Below are positions 1-8,757 of a DNA stretch of 24,428 nucleotides, piece after piece. The position numbers and the translations under genes are program-made. The notes beneath the pieces are model-generated. The model saw nothing but the letters and a program-made list of their open reading frames with translations. It was not told the DNA's origin and did not search any database. The stretch comes from F23-D06 sp963620035. GTDB taxonomy: Bacteria; Bacteroidota; Bacteroidia; Bacteroidales; WCHB1-69. Each line of letters opens with the position of its first letter. The stretch's first letter is position 1. The stretch covers positions 1-24,428 of the forward strand of contig CAVEXN010000034.1 of assembly GCA_963620035.1 (NCBI GenBank). The letters are read 5' to 3'.

Positions 1-2297
1 TCCTTCAACATGGGGTAAGTGATAGGCGTGCCCTCATTGTTGTAGAGGATGCGCAGTGCCTCGATGTCGTCGCTATGGTCACGGCAATACTGCTCGAAGG
101 CTTCCGTGGTGCTTTGCGCCTCTTCCACCGAGAAGCCCTTGGAGATGAGCGTGTCCTCGCCCGGCATCAGTGTGTTTACAAATCCTGCCGCCAAAATCAG
201 GATGTACTTGCGTACATCTGCATGATTAGCGATGGGCGCGACAAGCCCCTTGCGCTCGTTGTTGGGCGCGTTGATGTCTGTGAAAGGAGGCAACATGGGC
301 TGCTGCTCCGGGCCAAGGGCGGTATATATGCGCTGGGCAATCTCCTGCATGTCATCGTGCGCAATACGGATGAATTCTTCCCGTTGCGTATGGTCAGCCT
401 TGTTGTAAAGCCGAGACAAGGTCGCGGCAAGACGGCGGAGATAATTGTCGGGGAGGTTGCCGTGGGCGATGCGCTCCAATAGTTCCTTCAAGGTGACGGT
501 CTCTGTTTCAGGTCCCTCATACTGGCCGGGGATGACATGGTCGTGCTCGGTCACTCCCACGGCATCCACCAGGAAGAAACAATCCTTGCTGAGGGCATTG
601 GGGGTGACATTGCGAAGCTGCTCGTCGCCGATGGTGCGCACGCCACGCCCTTTCATCTGGGTGTAGAGTGGCGCAGATGTAACGTCACGCATGAACATCA
701 CCACCTCCAGCGGTTTCACGTCGGTGCCCGTCGCCACAAGCGTACAGGTAACGGCGATGCGGAAATCCTTGTCGTTGCGGAACTGACGTATCAGTTCGTT
801 GCTGTCGCCAGCCGAATAGGTTATCTTCTGCACATAACGCTCCATGTCGGCATGGGGACAAACCTCGCCAAACACCTCATGGGCAATGTTCACGATGTTG
901 GTGGCATGATTCTCATTGAGGGCAAAGATGAGCGTCTTGGGAAGATACTCGAAGTTGGGGTCACGCTGTGGGTCGCTGAACATCTCCGTATAGACGGCAT
1001 CCCTATATGTGGCAAGGATGAGCTTGATTTGGGCAGGATTGATGATGCTGCGGTTCAGCTCCTCTTTGGTATATTGCTTCGTTTCCTTCGTGCTGACGGT
1101 CTTCACCTCTCCCGTGTATCGGGTTTCGACCCGGGTGCGTTGCCCCTGCATGATGGCGCCGCCCTCCTCAGTAACACGTGTCTTTATACGGTAGATGCGG
1201 TTGTCCACGTTCACACCGTCTATAATCGACTGTTCGAGCGTGTAGTTCACCACACGGTTGTTGTTGAAGAATGCCATGGTATCGGGAGTGGGCGTGGCGG
1301 TCAGGCCGATGATCCGTGCCGTGTCGAAGTATTCGAGCACCTTTCGCCAGTTGCCATAGATGCTGCGATGACATTCGTCTATTATAATAAGGTCGAAGAA
1401 ATCATGGGGCAGATTGGGATTTACGGGCAGTACCACCTCGCCGTCGGCAGTGTCTTCGTCGTCATCGTCCGTGTCGGTGATTTCTTCTCCCTTCAGGAGT
1501 GAGAACAGCCTTTGTATGGTGCTGATGACCACGTTGCTGTCTGTGGGGACTGTTGCTGATTTCAGTCGGTTGACGGAGTAGATGGCATTGAAGGCGTCCC
1601 CCGTTTCCGTAAGGCGAAAAGTGCCGAACTCGTTTTCTGCCTGCCGGCCAAGATTGTTGCGGTCGACCAAAAAGAGGACACGGCGCATCGGCGTGTAACT
1701 GAGCATACGATAAGCCGTGAGACAAGCCGTGTAGGTCTTGCCGGCACCAGTGGCGAGAACCATCAAAGCACGGTTCTGCCCTGTGCGGAAACTCTTTTCC
1801 AACTCGGTGACCGCCTCGTATTGGCAGTCGCGAAGTCCCTTTTTATTCAAAGTGGGAAGGCCGGCGAACGGGTCTTCTATTCCCAACATCTTCACGATTT
1901 CCTTGGGGGTGTGGATGCGGTTGACGGTTTCCCATGTGGTGGTGTCACGATGCCTATAATCGAAGAACTCAATTTGCTTTCCGTTTGATTTATAAAGAAT
2001 AGGCAAGGGCTTTTGCCATGCTTGGTAATGATCGGGAACAATATTAGCGTATGTGATGGCTTGTCTGCTCACCATATTTGAGGAGATGTCCACTTCCTCC
2101 CGCTTTGCTTCGAGCACACCGACTGCTTTCCCGTTGATAAACAGGAAATAATCAGCTTCCAGGTTGCCTTTGAGCAAACCTTCCCGAATGGCAACCGCAG
2201 TAATGGTGGGTTCATATTCGTCGCGATTGACAACCTTCCACCCTGCGTCATTAAACCATTGGTCTATTTTGACCCTTGCTTTTTCTTCCGGTGTCAT
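1..2297 (-). CDS. hsdR: Type I restriction endonuclease R subunit, HsdR (partial, C-terminus off the left edge)
   Basis: ATP-driven translocase and nuclease subunit of a type I restriction-modification enzyme, acting on unmodified DNA together with HsdM and HsdS. About 765 residues are visible. The N-terminal PD-(D/E)xK nuclease is seen as EADY with D49, then LEAKRE with E63 and K65. The SF2 motor follows: Walker A ATGAGKTYT near residue 184, Walker B DECH near 307, TATPTP near 332, and motif VI QMKGRGVRT near 547. The rest fits the EcoEI-type HsdR C-terminal region. The ATG at 2297 is the only good start before an in-frame TGA; AAGGA lies just upstream and a promoter box at 2361-2368. No stop is reached in the window. 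No frameshift is seen in the visible part. hsdM and hsdS are not in view; if present they must lie beyond the left edge. An orphan helicase-nuclease of the same family is the alternative. Confidence 0.9.
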   Translation of the reverse strand, partial: MTPEEKARVKIDQWFNDAGWKVVNRDEYEPTITAVAIREGLLKGNLEADYFLFINGKAVGVLEAKREEVDISSNMVSRQAITYANIVPDHYQAWQKPLPILYKSNGKQIEFFDYRHRDTTTWETVNRIHTPKEIVKMLGIEDPFAGLPTLNKKGLRDCQYEAVTELEKSFRTGQNRALMVLATGAGKTYTACLTAYRMLSYTPMRRVLFLVDRNNLGRQAENEFGTFRLTETGDAFNAIYSVNRLKSATVPTDSNVVISTIQRLFSLLKGEEITDTDDDDEDTADGEVVLPVNPNLPHDFFDLIIIDECHRSIYGNWRKVLEYFDTARIIGLTATPTPDTMAFFNNNRVVNYTLEQSIIDGVNVDNRIYRIKTRVTEEGGAIMQGQRTRVETRYTGEVKTVSTKETKQYTKEELNRSIINPAQIKLILATYRDAVYTEMFSDPQRDPNFEYLPKTLIFALNENHATNIVNIAHEVFGEVCPHADMERYVQKITYSAGDSNELIRQFRNDKDFRIAVTCTLVATGTDVKPLEVVMFMRDVTSAPLYTQMKGRGVRTIGDEQLRNVTPNALSKDCFFLVDAVGVTEHDHVIPGQYEGPETETVTLKELLERIAHGNLPDNYLRRLAATLSRLYNKADHTQREEFIRIAHDDMQEIAQRIYTALGPEQQPMLPPFTDINAPNNERKGLVAPIANHADVRKYILILAAGFVNTLMPGEDTLISKGFSVEEAQSTTEAFEQYCRDHSDDIEALRILYNNEGTPITYPMLK

Positions 2298-2360
2298 GTC
2301 CTTGATAATGTCGTAGGTGCTTTTGGGAACTCTATTTTTAAGCCAAAGAAATCAGAGCCG

Positions 2361-2368
2361 CAAATGTA
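2361..2368 (-). promoter_or_regulatory. Bacteroidetes -7 promoter box for hsdR
   Basis: Read on the minus strand this is TACATTTG, matching TAnnTTTG. It would start transcription near 2355, giving a leader of about 58 nt before the hsdR ATG. No clear -33 TTTG is visible upstream. Confidence 0.5.
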
Positions 2369-2525
2369 ATGTTTTTCTGTTAAAACCCCATTCGTTTTTT
2401 CGAATTTGCCGTGGAAACAGGAATAATTATTTGGCAATCAAGTAATTATTTTAAAATTCACTTTTGAGAGAAAAAAACGGCATTTTTTTGTTATATGATA
2501 CAAAAACTATCTTGCGATAAAATTG

Positions 2526-2533
2526 TACTTTTG
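2526..2533 (+). promoter_or_regulatory. Bacteroidetes -7 promoter box for sbcDC
   Basis: TACTTTTG matches TAnnTTTG and predicts a transcript start near 2539. It overlaps a possible GTG start at 2533, which argues that translation instead starts at the ATG at 2557. The rest of the 2298-2556 gap is AT-rich. It also holds a 9-nt direct repeat (2424-2432 and 2443-2451), and no gene is seen there. Confidence 0.55.
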
Positions 2534-2556
2534 TGGCACATTTAAACAAAACATCT

Positions 2557-3822
2557 ATGAGGATTTTTATGACGAGCGATTGGCACATCGGTCACAAGTT
2601 CCATGGGACCGATCGTTTGCCCGAACATGAACATTTCTTCAATTGGCTGCTTGGCCAGATAGAGGAGCATCGTCCGGACGCATTGCTGGTGGCGGGTGAC
2701 GTTTTCGACAACAGCAACCCGTCGGCGGAAGCGCAAAAGACGTACTATAATTTTTTGGGAATGGTCACGCAGAAATTCCCGGGCTTGCGCATCATTATCA
2801 CGGCGGGCAACCATGACTCTGCCAGCCGGCTGGAGGCTCCGCGCACGCTGCTCTCGCGTCACAATGTGGAAGTGCGTGGCAACGTCCACCGCGAATGGGC
2901 ACAGACGGAAGACGGAGGGGGTTGGGTGATGAACTACGATGACCTGATGATTCCCGTAACGGGACAGGATGGCACAAAAGCTGTAGTGCTGGCGGTGCCG
3001 TATCTGCGGACAGATGTGATGCAGAATGTCAACTACAATCAAGGCGCAAACGACTTCCTCAAAACGCTGACCGCAAAAGCAAGGGAGAAATACCCGGATG
3101 CGCCGCTCGTGATGATGGCACACATGTATGCCAAGGGTGCAGACATAGCGAAAAAGGATGCCAGTGAGAAAATCGTAATCGGCGGACAGGAAGAGGTGAA
3201 TTTGGAGGGATGGACTTGCTTCCCTGACTATATGACCTGCGGACACATCCACAAACGCCAGCACATTTGGAACACCAACTGGGCACGCTATACGGGAAGC
3301 GTGCTGCCTATGTCGTTCGCCGAGGTGGACTACAAACACGGCATCGACCTGCTGACACTCAATGCCGGCAACCGCCCTGAAGTCGAATTCCTCGAATATA
3401 CACCACAGCACAAACTGTGCATATTACCGGAGAATGACGAAGAACTTTCTTTCGGCAAATTGTCGAAACTCATTGACGAAAAGCTTGAGGACCGCATAGA
3501 CGGCAAACTGGACGACAAATATGTCTATCTCCTCATCAAGGTAAAATTGGAAAAAGTGAACAATGATGAGGTCAAGAAACTGGAAAACCTTGTCGGAAAG
3601 AAGAATGCCGTGCTCTGTGGGATACACAAGATTATACCCACCATCGACCTGACTACTATAGCAGACCACCAAACGATACAGAGCGTGGACGACATACTGA
3701 ACCGCGACCCTCTTGACACGCTTAAAGAATCCTTCCTCATTGTGAACAACACAGAGATGAACGAGCGCCAGGAACAGATGCTCAGGGAAATTTTGGAATC
3801 AATAACTGAAGAAAACGAATAG
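2557..3822 (+). CDS. sbcD: Exonuclease SbcCD subunit D (Mre11-type nuclease)
   Basis: The 421-residue nuclease subunit of SbcCD, which degrades double-strand ends and opens DNA hairpins with its ATPase partner SbcC. Calcineurin-like metallophosphoesterase motifs are all present: DWH (D8, H10), GDVFD (D48), GNHD (84-87), H189 in MMAHMY, and GHIH (229-232). The C-terminal 150 residues form the capping/SbcC-binding part. An in-frame GTG at 2533 would add eight residues, but it lies inside the promoter box, so I start at the ATG at 2557, where MRIFMTSDWH matches the family N-terminus. sbcC follows after only 6 nt, so the two are an operon. Confidence 0.96.
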   Translation: MRIFMTSDWHIGHKFHGTDRLPEHEHFFNWLLGQIEEHRPDALLVAGDVFDNSNPSAEAQKTYYNFLGMVTQKFPGLRIIITAGNHDSASRLEAPRTLLSRHNVEVRGNVHREWAQTEDGGGWVMNYDDLMIPVTGQDGTKAVVLAVPYLRTDVMQNVNYNQGANDFLKTLTAKAREKYPDAPLVMMAHMYAKGADIAKKDASEKIVIGGQEEVNLEGWTCFPDYMTCGHIHKRQHIWNTNWARYTGSVLPMSFAEVDYKHGIDLLTLNAGNRPEVEFLEYTPQHKLCILPENDEELSFGKLSKLIDEKLEDRIDGKLDDKYVYLLIKVKLEKVNNDEVKKLENLVGKKNAVLCGIHKIIPTIDLTTIADHQTIQSVDDILNRDPLDTLKESFLIVNNTEMNERQEQMLREILESITEENE

Positions 3823-3828
3823 CAGCGT

Positions 3829-6800
3829 ATGAAATTCATTAAACTGGAATTGTTAAACCTCGCCTCGCTTGACCGCGAAGAGGGAGAAATCATCAACTTT
3901 GAAGAGGGAGCGCTGGGCAACAGCACAATCTTCAGCATTGTCGGGGCGACAGGAAGCGGCAAGTCAACCATCCTCGATGCCATCTGTCTGGCACTCTACA
4001 ACCGTGCACCACGCTATCCGAGAATGAAAAACGAGCGCAACAGCATCAAAATATTCGGCAATCCGCAAGAGGGCGAGAAGAACCGTCTGCCACCTTCCGA
4101 TGCGCGCAATATCCTGACCCGCGGCAGGAAGCACGGCTACAGCAAACTGACATTTCTTGCCAACAACGGCAATGTCTATCGGGCAGAGTGGTATGTGAAG
4201 TTCTTGAGGACAAAATACGACAATGCAGAAACGCGCCTAATTGTTTTGAGCGCCAAAAACGGACTCCCCGAAGAGAAAGAAGCCAATTGGGAAGACATCC
4301 CACAGATCGTCGGGCTTGAATATGACCAGTTCCTGCGCACCGTGCTCATAGCCCAGGGCTCTTTCGCCAACTTTCTCACCGCAAAGGAAGAAGAGAGATA
4401 CCAACTTTTAGAAAAACTTGTGGGTTGCGAGGATTTGTTCAAAGAGATCTCCAGCAAAATAAAAGAGAAAAAAGATGAGGCCGTAAAGGATTACGGGCAA
4501 ATAGCAGCACGCTTCACGGCTTACGAGAAAGTTGTGTTGCCGGAGGACGAACTTGCTACCCTTAACGAGAATATCACCAAACTGGAAGAGGAAGAAAGGA
4601 AAGCAAAGGAAGAACTGGCAAAGGTGAACGAAGCGCTTGACTGGTATGCCGCAGAAGAAAAATTTATGGCGAATATTGCCCGATACCAGCAATCGTTTGA
4701 GGGGGCGAAGAAAAGTATGGAGGCCATGAAACCTTCAGCAGACCGGCTCAAACTGCACGACTCCACCATTGAGGCCGTCACTCTGTACAAGGACATCAAC
4801 ACCTGCGAGAGTAACATTGCCAGGCAGGAGGAAACGCTGAAGAAGCTTGCGACGGATGTTGAAAAGAGCAAGCAGACGATAGACTGCGAGAAGAAGAATC
4901 TTGCAACACTACAAAAGCAGGCCACGGATGCTTCCAGCAAACTGGATAGGCAGAAGCCGCACATCAACAAGGCACGGGAAATCAAGACGCAACTGGAAGA
5001 GTCCTTCAAGAGGGAAACTGAAAAAAAATCTGCGCAAGAAGAAGCGGCAAAAGCGTTGGCTTCTGCAGAAAAAGCAGCAAGCCTGAATGCCGATGCCATC
5101 AAAAAGGCCGAAAATGAACTGAAAAAAGCCAATGACGATCTTCAAAAGTTGACGGAACAGATCAAAACAGAAAGCCAACGGCTGCAAGGGGAGGTTTCGA
5201 GAGATACAAATCTGTTTGCGTCTGAATGCCAAAAACTTGCCGGCAAAGACATCACCCGGCTGCAGGACGCCAAGAGCGCGGCGGAGAAAAAGAGCAACGA
5301 TTTGACAAACGCTATCCGCATACAGACTGGACTCAAGACAAAACAGGAACAAAAGAAAGGAAACGAAGAAAAGCAAAAGCAGTTGAAAGACTGCAATGAA
5401 GAAATAAACAAACAACTGGAAACGATTGACCTTGATGCGATAAAAGCCGAACTCAACACACTCAACACCTCCTATACGCTGTTGACGAGCGAGGATTGGC
5501 AGCTGCACCGCCAGCGTCTTGAAGAGGGAAAACCCTGTCCGCTCTGCGGCGCCGAAGAACATCCTTATCATAAAGCGGAAAACGTTCAGCCCGCAATCTG
5601 CCAAATGAAAAAACTTGTTGATGAAAAACAACAAAACCTCAATGAGCATACAGAAAGGCAAAAGGAACTCTTGCAAAATCGTAGCAAGAATGAGGGTGAA
5701 CTGAAATCTTTGGTGACGATACTAGACAATCTCACCAAAGAAACAGAACGACTTGGCAAAGAATGGAACCAAATGAATGATTGTTATCCGGACTGGCAAG
5801 AGGATGTCGGCTGGCTCAGCGAACTTCTGAAACAAACGGGAAGCGAAAAAGAAAAGGCTACGGAGGAGTTGGACTCCTATAATTCCATCGTCAAGAAGGT
5901 GGAGCAACTCCGCACGGCAAAGGACACGGCTGAACACAAGTTGGCAAAACACAACGAAACATCAGCCTTACAGAAAGAAAAGGCAGAGAAGAAGAAAACG
6001 GATGCCGACAACAATCTCACCGCGGAAAAAGCGCAGAAGGGCATTCTCACGTCGCAGGTGCAGGAGAAAATGGTCGCTCTACAGACGGCAACGGAAAGAC
6101 ATGCCAAGGCCATCGAGGAGCTGGAAGCCAAGAAAAAGGAACTGAAAGCCGAGATTGGCGACAATGACCCAGATACTTTTGAACGGCAGCTGACCTGCGC
6201 CAAGGATGCCGCCGACAAGAAAGTTAAAGAAAAAAACGAGGAGATTCTCAAACTGCAAGGCGATTTGAAAGGTCTGCAAGGCAAAACCAACACCACACGA
6301 GAGGCTAAACATGCGGAGGAAGAGACCCGAAAGGAGAAAGGAAAATCCCTCGACAGTTGGCTTTCATCCTATAATGATATGAGGCAGAAGGAACAAAAGC
6401 TTTCTGTCGATGATATTGCCCGGTTATCTGCTTCTGCCGACGACTGGGAAGCCATCCGCGTCCAACAGAACGAATGCCAAGAGAGTTTTACCAAGGCTCT
6501 GACGACCTTGCAGAATGAAGAGAGATTCCACAACGAACATCAGCCTAAAAAGCCTGAAACGGACAAAGAGGCTCTTATGCAGAGGAAGGCAGTTCTTGAC
6601 AATTTGCCGAAAGATGAACTTGTCAACGCCAAGGCCTGTTTGAAGAATCACAATGATGCAAAAGGAAAAATGGGTGATATGTTGGAGAGGATGAAAGAGG
6701 CAGAGACCCTGAAGAACGACTGGGAAGAGATAACCAAAGCCATCGGGAGCGAAGGCAAACAATTCCGAATGATAGCCCAGTGTTACACGCTCCGTTTCCT

Positions 6801-7224
6801 CATAGAGCATGCCAATGTGGAAATCCGGAAGTTCAACTCCCGTTACGAACTGCAACAGGTCAAAAACTCCCTCGGCATACGGGTCATTGACCACGACCGC
6901 GCCGACGATGTGCGCGACACCAATTCACTCTCCGGCGGCGAAACTTTCATCGTCAGTCTCGGACTGGCATTAGGCCTGTCGGCATTGTCGTCACGCAACA
7001 TATCGTTTGAGAATCTGTTCATCGACGAGGGTTTCGGCACGCTCGACCCTGACACGCTGGCCACTGTCATCGATTCGTTGGCAATGCTCCAGTCGTCACA
7101 AGGCAAAAAAGTCGGCGTCATCAGCCATACGGACACGATGGCAGAACGCATTATGACGCAAATCAGTGTGAACAAGATCGGCAATTCAGGCAGCAGCCGC
7201 ATCGAGATTTATCCTGAAATGTAG
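3829..7224 (+). CDS. sbcC: Exonuclease SbcCD subunit C (Rad50-type ATPase)
   Basis: The 1131-residue SMC-like ATPase partner of SbcD; ATP binding controls access of DNA ends to the nuclease. Walker A GATGSGKS is at 39-46 and the Q-loop Gln at 176 (LIAQGSFANF). A long heptad-rich coiled coil runs from about 190 to 1000, broken by the zinc hook CPLCG at 570-574. The C-terminal ATPase half has the ABC signature LSGGE (1034-1038), Walker B FIDEGFGTLD (D1066, E1067) and switch His 1100. Length is normal for SbcC. It is co-transcribed with sbcD. Lys and Glu codons dominate the coiled coil, which creates long antisense open frames that are not genes. Confidence 0.96.
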   Translation: MKFIKLELLNLASLDREEGEIINFEEGALGNSTIFSIVGATGSGKSTILDAICLALYNRAPRYPRMKNERNSIKIFGNPQEGEKNRLPPSDARNILTRGRKHGYSKLTFLANNGNVYRAEWYVKFLRTKYDNAETRLIVLSAKNGLPEEKEANWEDIPQIVGLEYDQFLRTVLIAQGSFANFLTAKEEERYQLLEKLVGCEDLFKEISSKIKEKKDEAVKDYGQIAARFTAYEKVVLPEDELATLNENITKLEEEERKAKEELAKVNEALDWYAAEEKFMANIARYQQSFEGAKKSMEAMKPSADRLKLHDSTIEAVTLYKDINTCESNIARQEETLKKLATDVEKSKQTIDCEKKNLATLQKQATDASSKLDRQKPHINKAREIKTQLEESFKRETEKKSAQEEAAKALASAEKAASLNADAIKKAENELKKANDDLQKLTEQIKTESQRLQGEVSRDTNLFASECQKLAGKDITRLQDAKSAAEKKSNDLTNAIRIQTGLKTKQEQKKGNEEKQKQLKDCNEEINKQLETIDLDAIKAELNTLNTSYTLLTSEDWQLHRQRLEEGKPCPLCGAEEHPYHKAENVQPAICQMKKLVDEKQQNLNEHTERQKELLQNRSKNEGELKSLVTILDNLTKETERLGKEWNQMNDCYPDWQEDVGWLSELLKQTGSEKEKATEELDSYNSIVKKVEQLRTAKDTAEHKLAKHNETSALQKEKAEKKKTDADNNLTAEKAQKGILTSQVQEKMVALQTATERHAKAIEELEAKKKELKAEIGDNDPDTFERQLTCAKDAADKKVKEKNEEILKLQGDLKGLQGKTNTTREAKHAEEETRKEKGKSLDSWLSSYNDMRQKEQKLSVDDIARLSASADDWEAIRVQQNECQESFTKALTTLQNEERFHNEHQPKKPETDKEALMQRKAVLDNLPKDELVNAKACLKNHNDAKGKMGDMLERMKEAETLKNDWEEITKAIGSEGKQFRMIAQCYTLRFLIEHANVEIRKFNSRYELQQVKNSLGIRVIDHDRADDVRDTNSLSGGETFIVSLGLALGLSALSSRNISFENLFIDEGFGTLDPDTLATVIDSLAMLQSSQGKKVGVISHTDTMAERIMTQISVNKIGNSGSSRIEIYPEM

Positions 7225-7339
7225 CGCAAGACCTATGGCCGCAACTTGCTGTCAAACACAATTCTGTTGATTGAAAGAAAGTTGCAGAAAAAACATAAAA
7301 AAAGCGAATCTGTACGCCGAGCGTATGAGGTATTTTTTA

Positions 7340-7347
7340 TACTTTTG
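7340..7347 (+). promoter_or_regulatory. Bacteroidetes -7 promoter box for metK
   Basis: TACTTTTG matches TAnnTTTG. It predicts a start near 7353, leaving a leader of about 105 nt before metK, the longest leader in the window together with that of the AddA-like gene. The stretch 7225-7339 between sbcC and this box holds no gene; only a weak 5-bp inverted repeat follows the sbcC stop. Confidence 0.55.
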
Positions 7348-7353
7348 CGTTCT

Positions 7354-7427
7354 GAAAACGTGGACAGATTTGTAATGCTTGCAACCACAGAAAAAAATGC
7401 TAAAAACAGACATTTCCGCACGTTTTC
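7354..7427 (+). promoter_or_regulatory. Foldback element in the metK 5' leader (candidate structured RNA)
   Basis: GAAAACGTG at 7354-7362 is a perfect 9-bp inverted match to CACGTTTTC at 7419-7427, enclosing 56 nt. The left arm begins at or within a nucleotide or two of the predicted transcript start. A minor 5-bp stem-loop (TTGTA/TTGCAA with one G-U) lies inside. The right arm ends 34 nt before the metK ATG. The pairing is seen directly; a regulatory role is inference. I do not recognise it as a known SAM riboswitch class. Confidence 0.3.
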
Positions 7428-7461
7428 CGAATATTGTTAATTTTTAAAAATGTGCAAAACT

Positions 7462-8700
7462 ATGAGTTATTTGTTTACGTCAGAATCCGTATCGGAAGGT
7501 CATCCTGACAAATTGTGCGACCAGATTTCGGATGCATTGCTGGATGCGTTCCTGTTAAGAGATGCCGAATCAAAAGTGGCTTGTGAAACTTTGACGACAA
7601 CCGGTCTGGTTGTCTGCGCCGGCGAGGTGAAAACCGAAGCCTACGTGCCTGTAGATGATGTTGTGCGCAAGGTCATCAAAGAGGTGGGCTATACCAAAAG
7701 CGACTACCAGTTTGACTATAAGTCGTGCGGTATCCTCTCTGCCATCCATAGCCAGTCGCCCGACATCAACCGTGGCGTGGAGCGAGCAGACATCAAGCAG
7801 CAAGGCGCCGGCGACCAGGGCATGATGTTCGGCTATGCCTGCAACGAGACCGACAACTATATGCCTCTGCCTGTTGAATTGGCGCATAGGCTGGTCCAGG
7901 AACTGGCGGCTGTCAGAAAGGAGGGCAAGACGATGGGCTACCTCCGCCCGGATTCTAAGTCGCAGGTCACCGTGCAGTATGCCGAAGACGGCAAACCGGA
8001 GCGTGTCGATTCTATTGTTGTCTCAACCCAGCACGACGAGTTCGGCAATGATGACGAGATGTTGAAGACCATCGAACGCGATGTGCGTGACATTTTGCTT
8101 CCGCGCATGCTGGACACTTGTTCAGACGAGGTGAGAAACCTGTTCCGCAACGATTACACCCTTTATGTGAACCCTACGGGCAAGTTTGTGATTGGCGGAC
8201 CTAATGGCGACACCGGCCTGACGGGACGGAAGATTATCGTGGATACTTACGGAGGGCGCGGCGCACACGGCGGCGGAGCTTTTTCCGGCAAAGACCCCTC
8301 TAAGGTTGACCGTTCGGCGGCATACGCCACCCGGCATATCGCCAAGAATATGGTGGCGGCCGGACTGTGTGACCAAGTACTTGTGCAGGTGGCTTACGCC
8401 ATAGGCCAGGCAAATCCTGTCGGACTGTACATCAATACTTATAATACGGCCAAAGTCGGTTTGAACGACTCGGCTATCGCAGAGCATATCAACAATATGT
8501 TTGACATGCGCCCTTACGCCATCATTGAACGCTTCGGACTGAAGAACCCGATCTACCAGCCTACCGCTACATATGGGCATTTCGGCCGCGACTGGTATGA
8601 AAAAGAGGTGCAGAGCGAGCAAGGCATGCACAAGATGACGTTCTTCTCCTGGGAGAAACTTGATTTTGTAGAAAAAATCAGAAAAGAGTTCAAGTTGTAG
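7462..8700 (+). CDS. metK: S-adenosylmethionine synthetase (methionine adenosyltransferase)
   Basis: Makes S-adenosylmethionine from methionine and ATP in the cytoplasm. The 412-residue protein has the family signatures GHPDK (13-17), GAGDQG (115-120) and GGGAFSGKDPSKVD (270-283), with no interruption. An in-frame ATG at 7450 would add MCKT; I prefer 7462, since MSYLFTSESVSEGHPDK matches the usual family start, but the choice is not certain because no Shine-Dalgarno is visible. It has its own promoter box and a foldback leader. It converges on speB with a shared hairpin at the end. Confidence 0.96.
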   Translation: MSYLFTSESVSEGHPDKLCDQISDALLDAFLLRDAESKVACETLTTTGLVVCAGEVKTEAYVPVDDVVRKVIKEVGYTKSDYQFDYKSCGILSAIHSQSPDINRGVERADIKQQGAGDQGMMFGYACNETDNYMPLPVELAHRLVQELAAVRKEGKTMGYLRPDSKSQVTVQYAEDGKPERVDSIVVSTQHDEFGNDDEMLKTIERDVRDILLPRMLDTCSDEVRNLFRNDYTLYVNPTGKFVIGGPNGDTGLTGRKIIVDTYGGRGAHGGGAFSGKDPSKVDRSAAYATRHIAKNMVAAGLCDQVLVQVAYAIGQANPVGLYINTYNTAKVGLNDSAIAEHINNMFDMRPYAIIERFGLKNPIYQPTATYGHFGRDWYEKEVQSEQGMHKMTFFSWEKLDFVEKIRKEFKL

Positions 8701-8713
8701 CCGGAATATGGTG

Positions 8714-8757
8714 AACACAAATCGTGCCGGACTTTAGTCGACGGCACGATTTGTGTT
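8714..8757. terminator. Shared hairpin between metK and speB
   Basis: AACACAAATCGTGCCG (8714-8729) pairs perfectly over 16 bp with 8742-8757. The 12-nt loop can itself close by GACT/AGTC. It starts 14 nt after the metK stop and its right arm overlaps the last codons of speB. Neither side has a long T run, so it is an atypical intrinsic terminator or an mRNA 3'-end stabiliser that serves both convergent transcripts. Confidence 0.7.

Noticed and set aside
537..1502. 321-codon open frame on the plus strand
   Set aside because: It lies entirely antisense to hsdR, whose helicase motifs are intact, and its protein has no recognisable domain or start signal.
2542..3411. 289-codon open frame on the minus strand inside sbcD
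   Set aside because: Shadow of sbcD, all of whose metallophosphoesterase motifs are in the plus frame; no promoter box for it.
4909..5676. 255-codon Phe/Leu-rich open frame opposite sbcC
   Set aside because: The complement of Lys/Glu-rich coiled-coil codons mimics membrane-protein composition; it is a codon-usage artefact.
7246..7440. 64-codon open frame between sbcC and metK
   Set aside because: It spans the metK promoter box and leader, has no start signal and no recognisable features.
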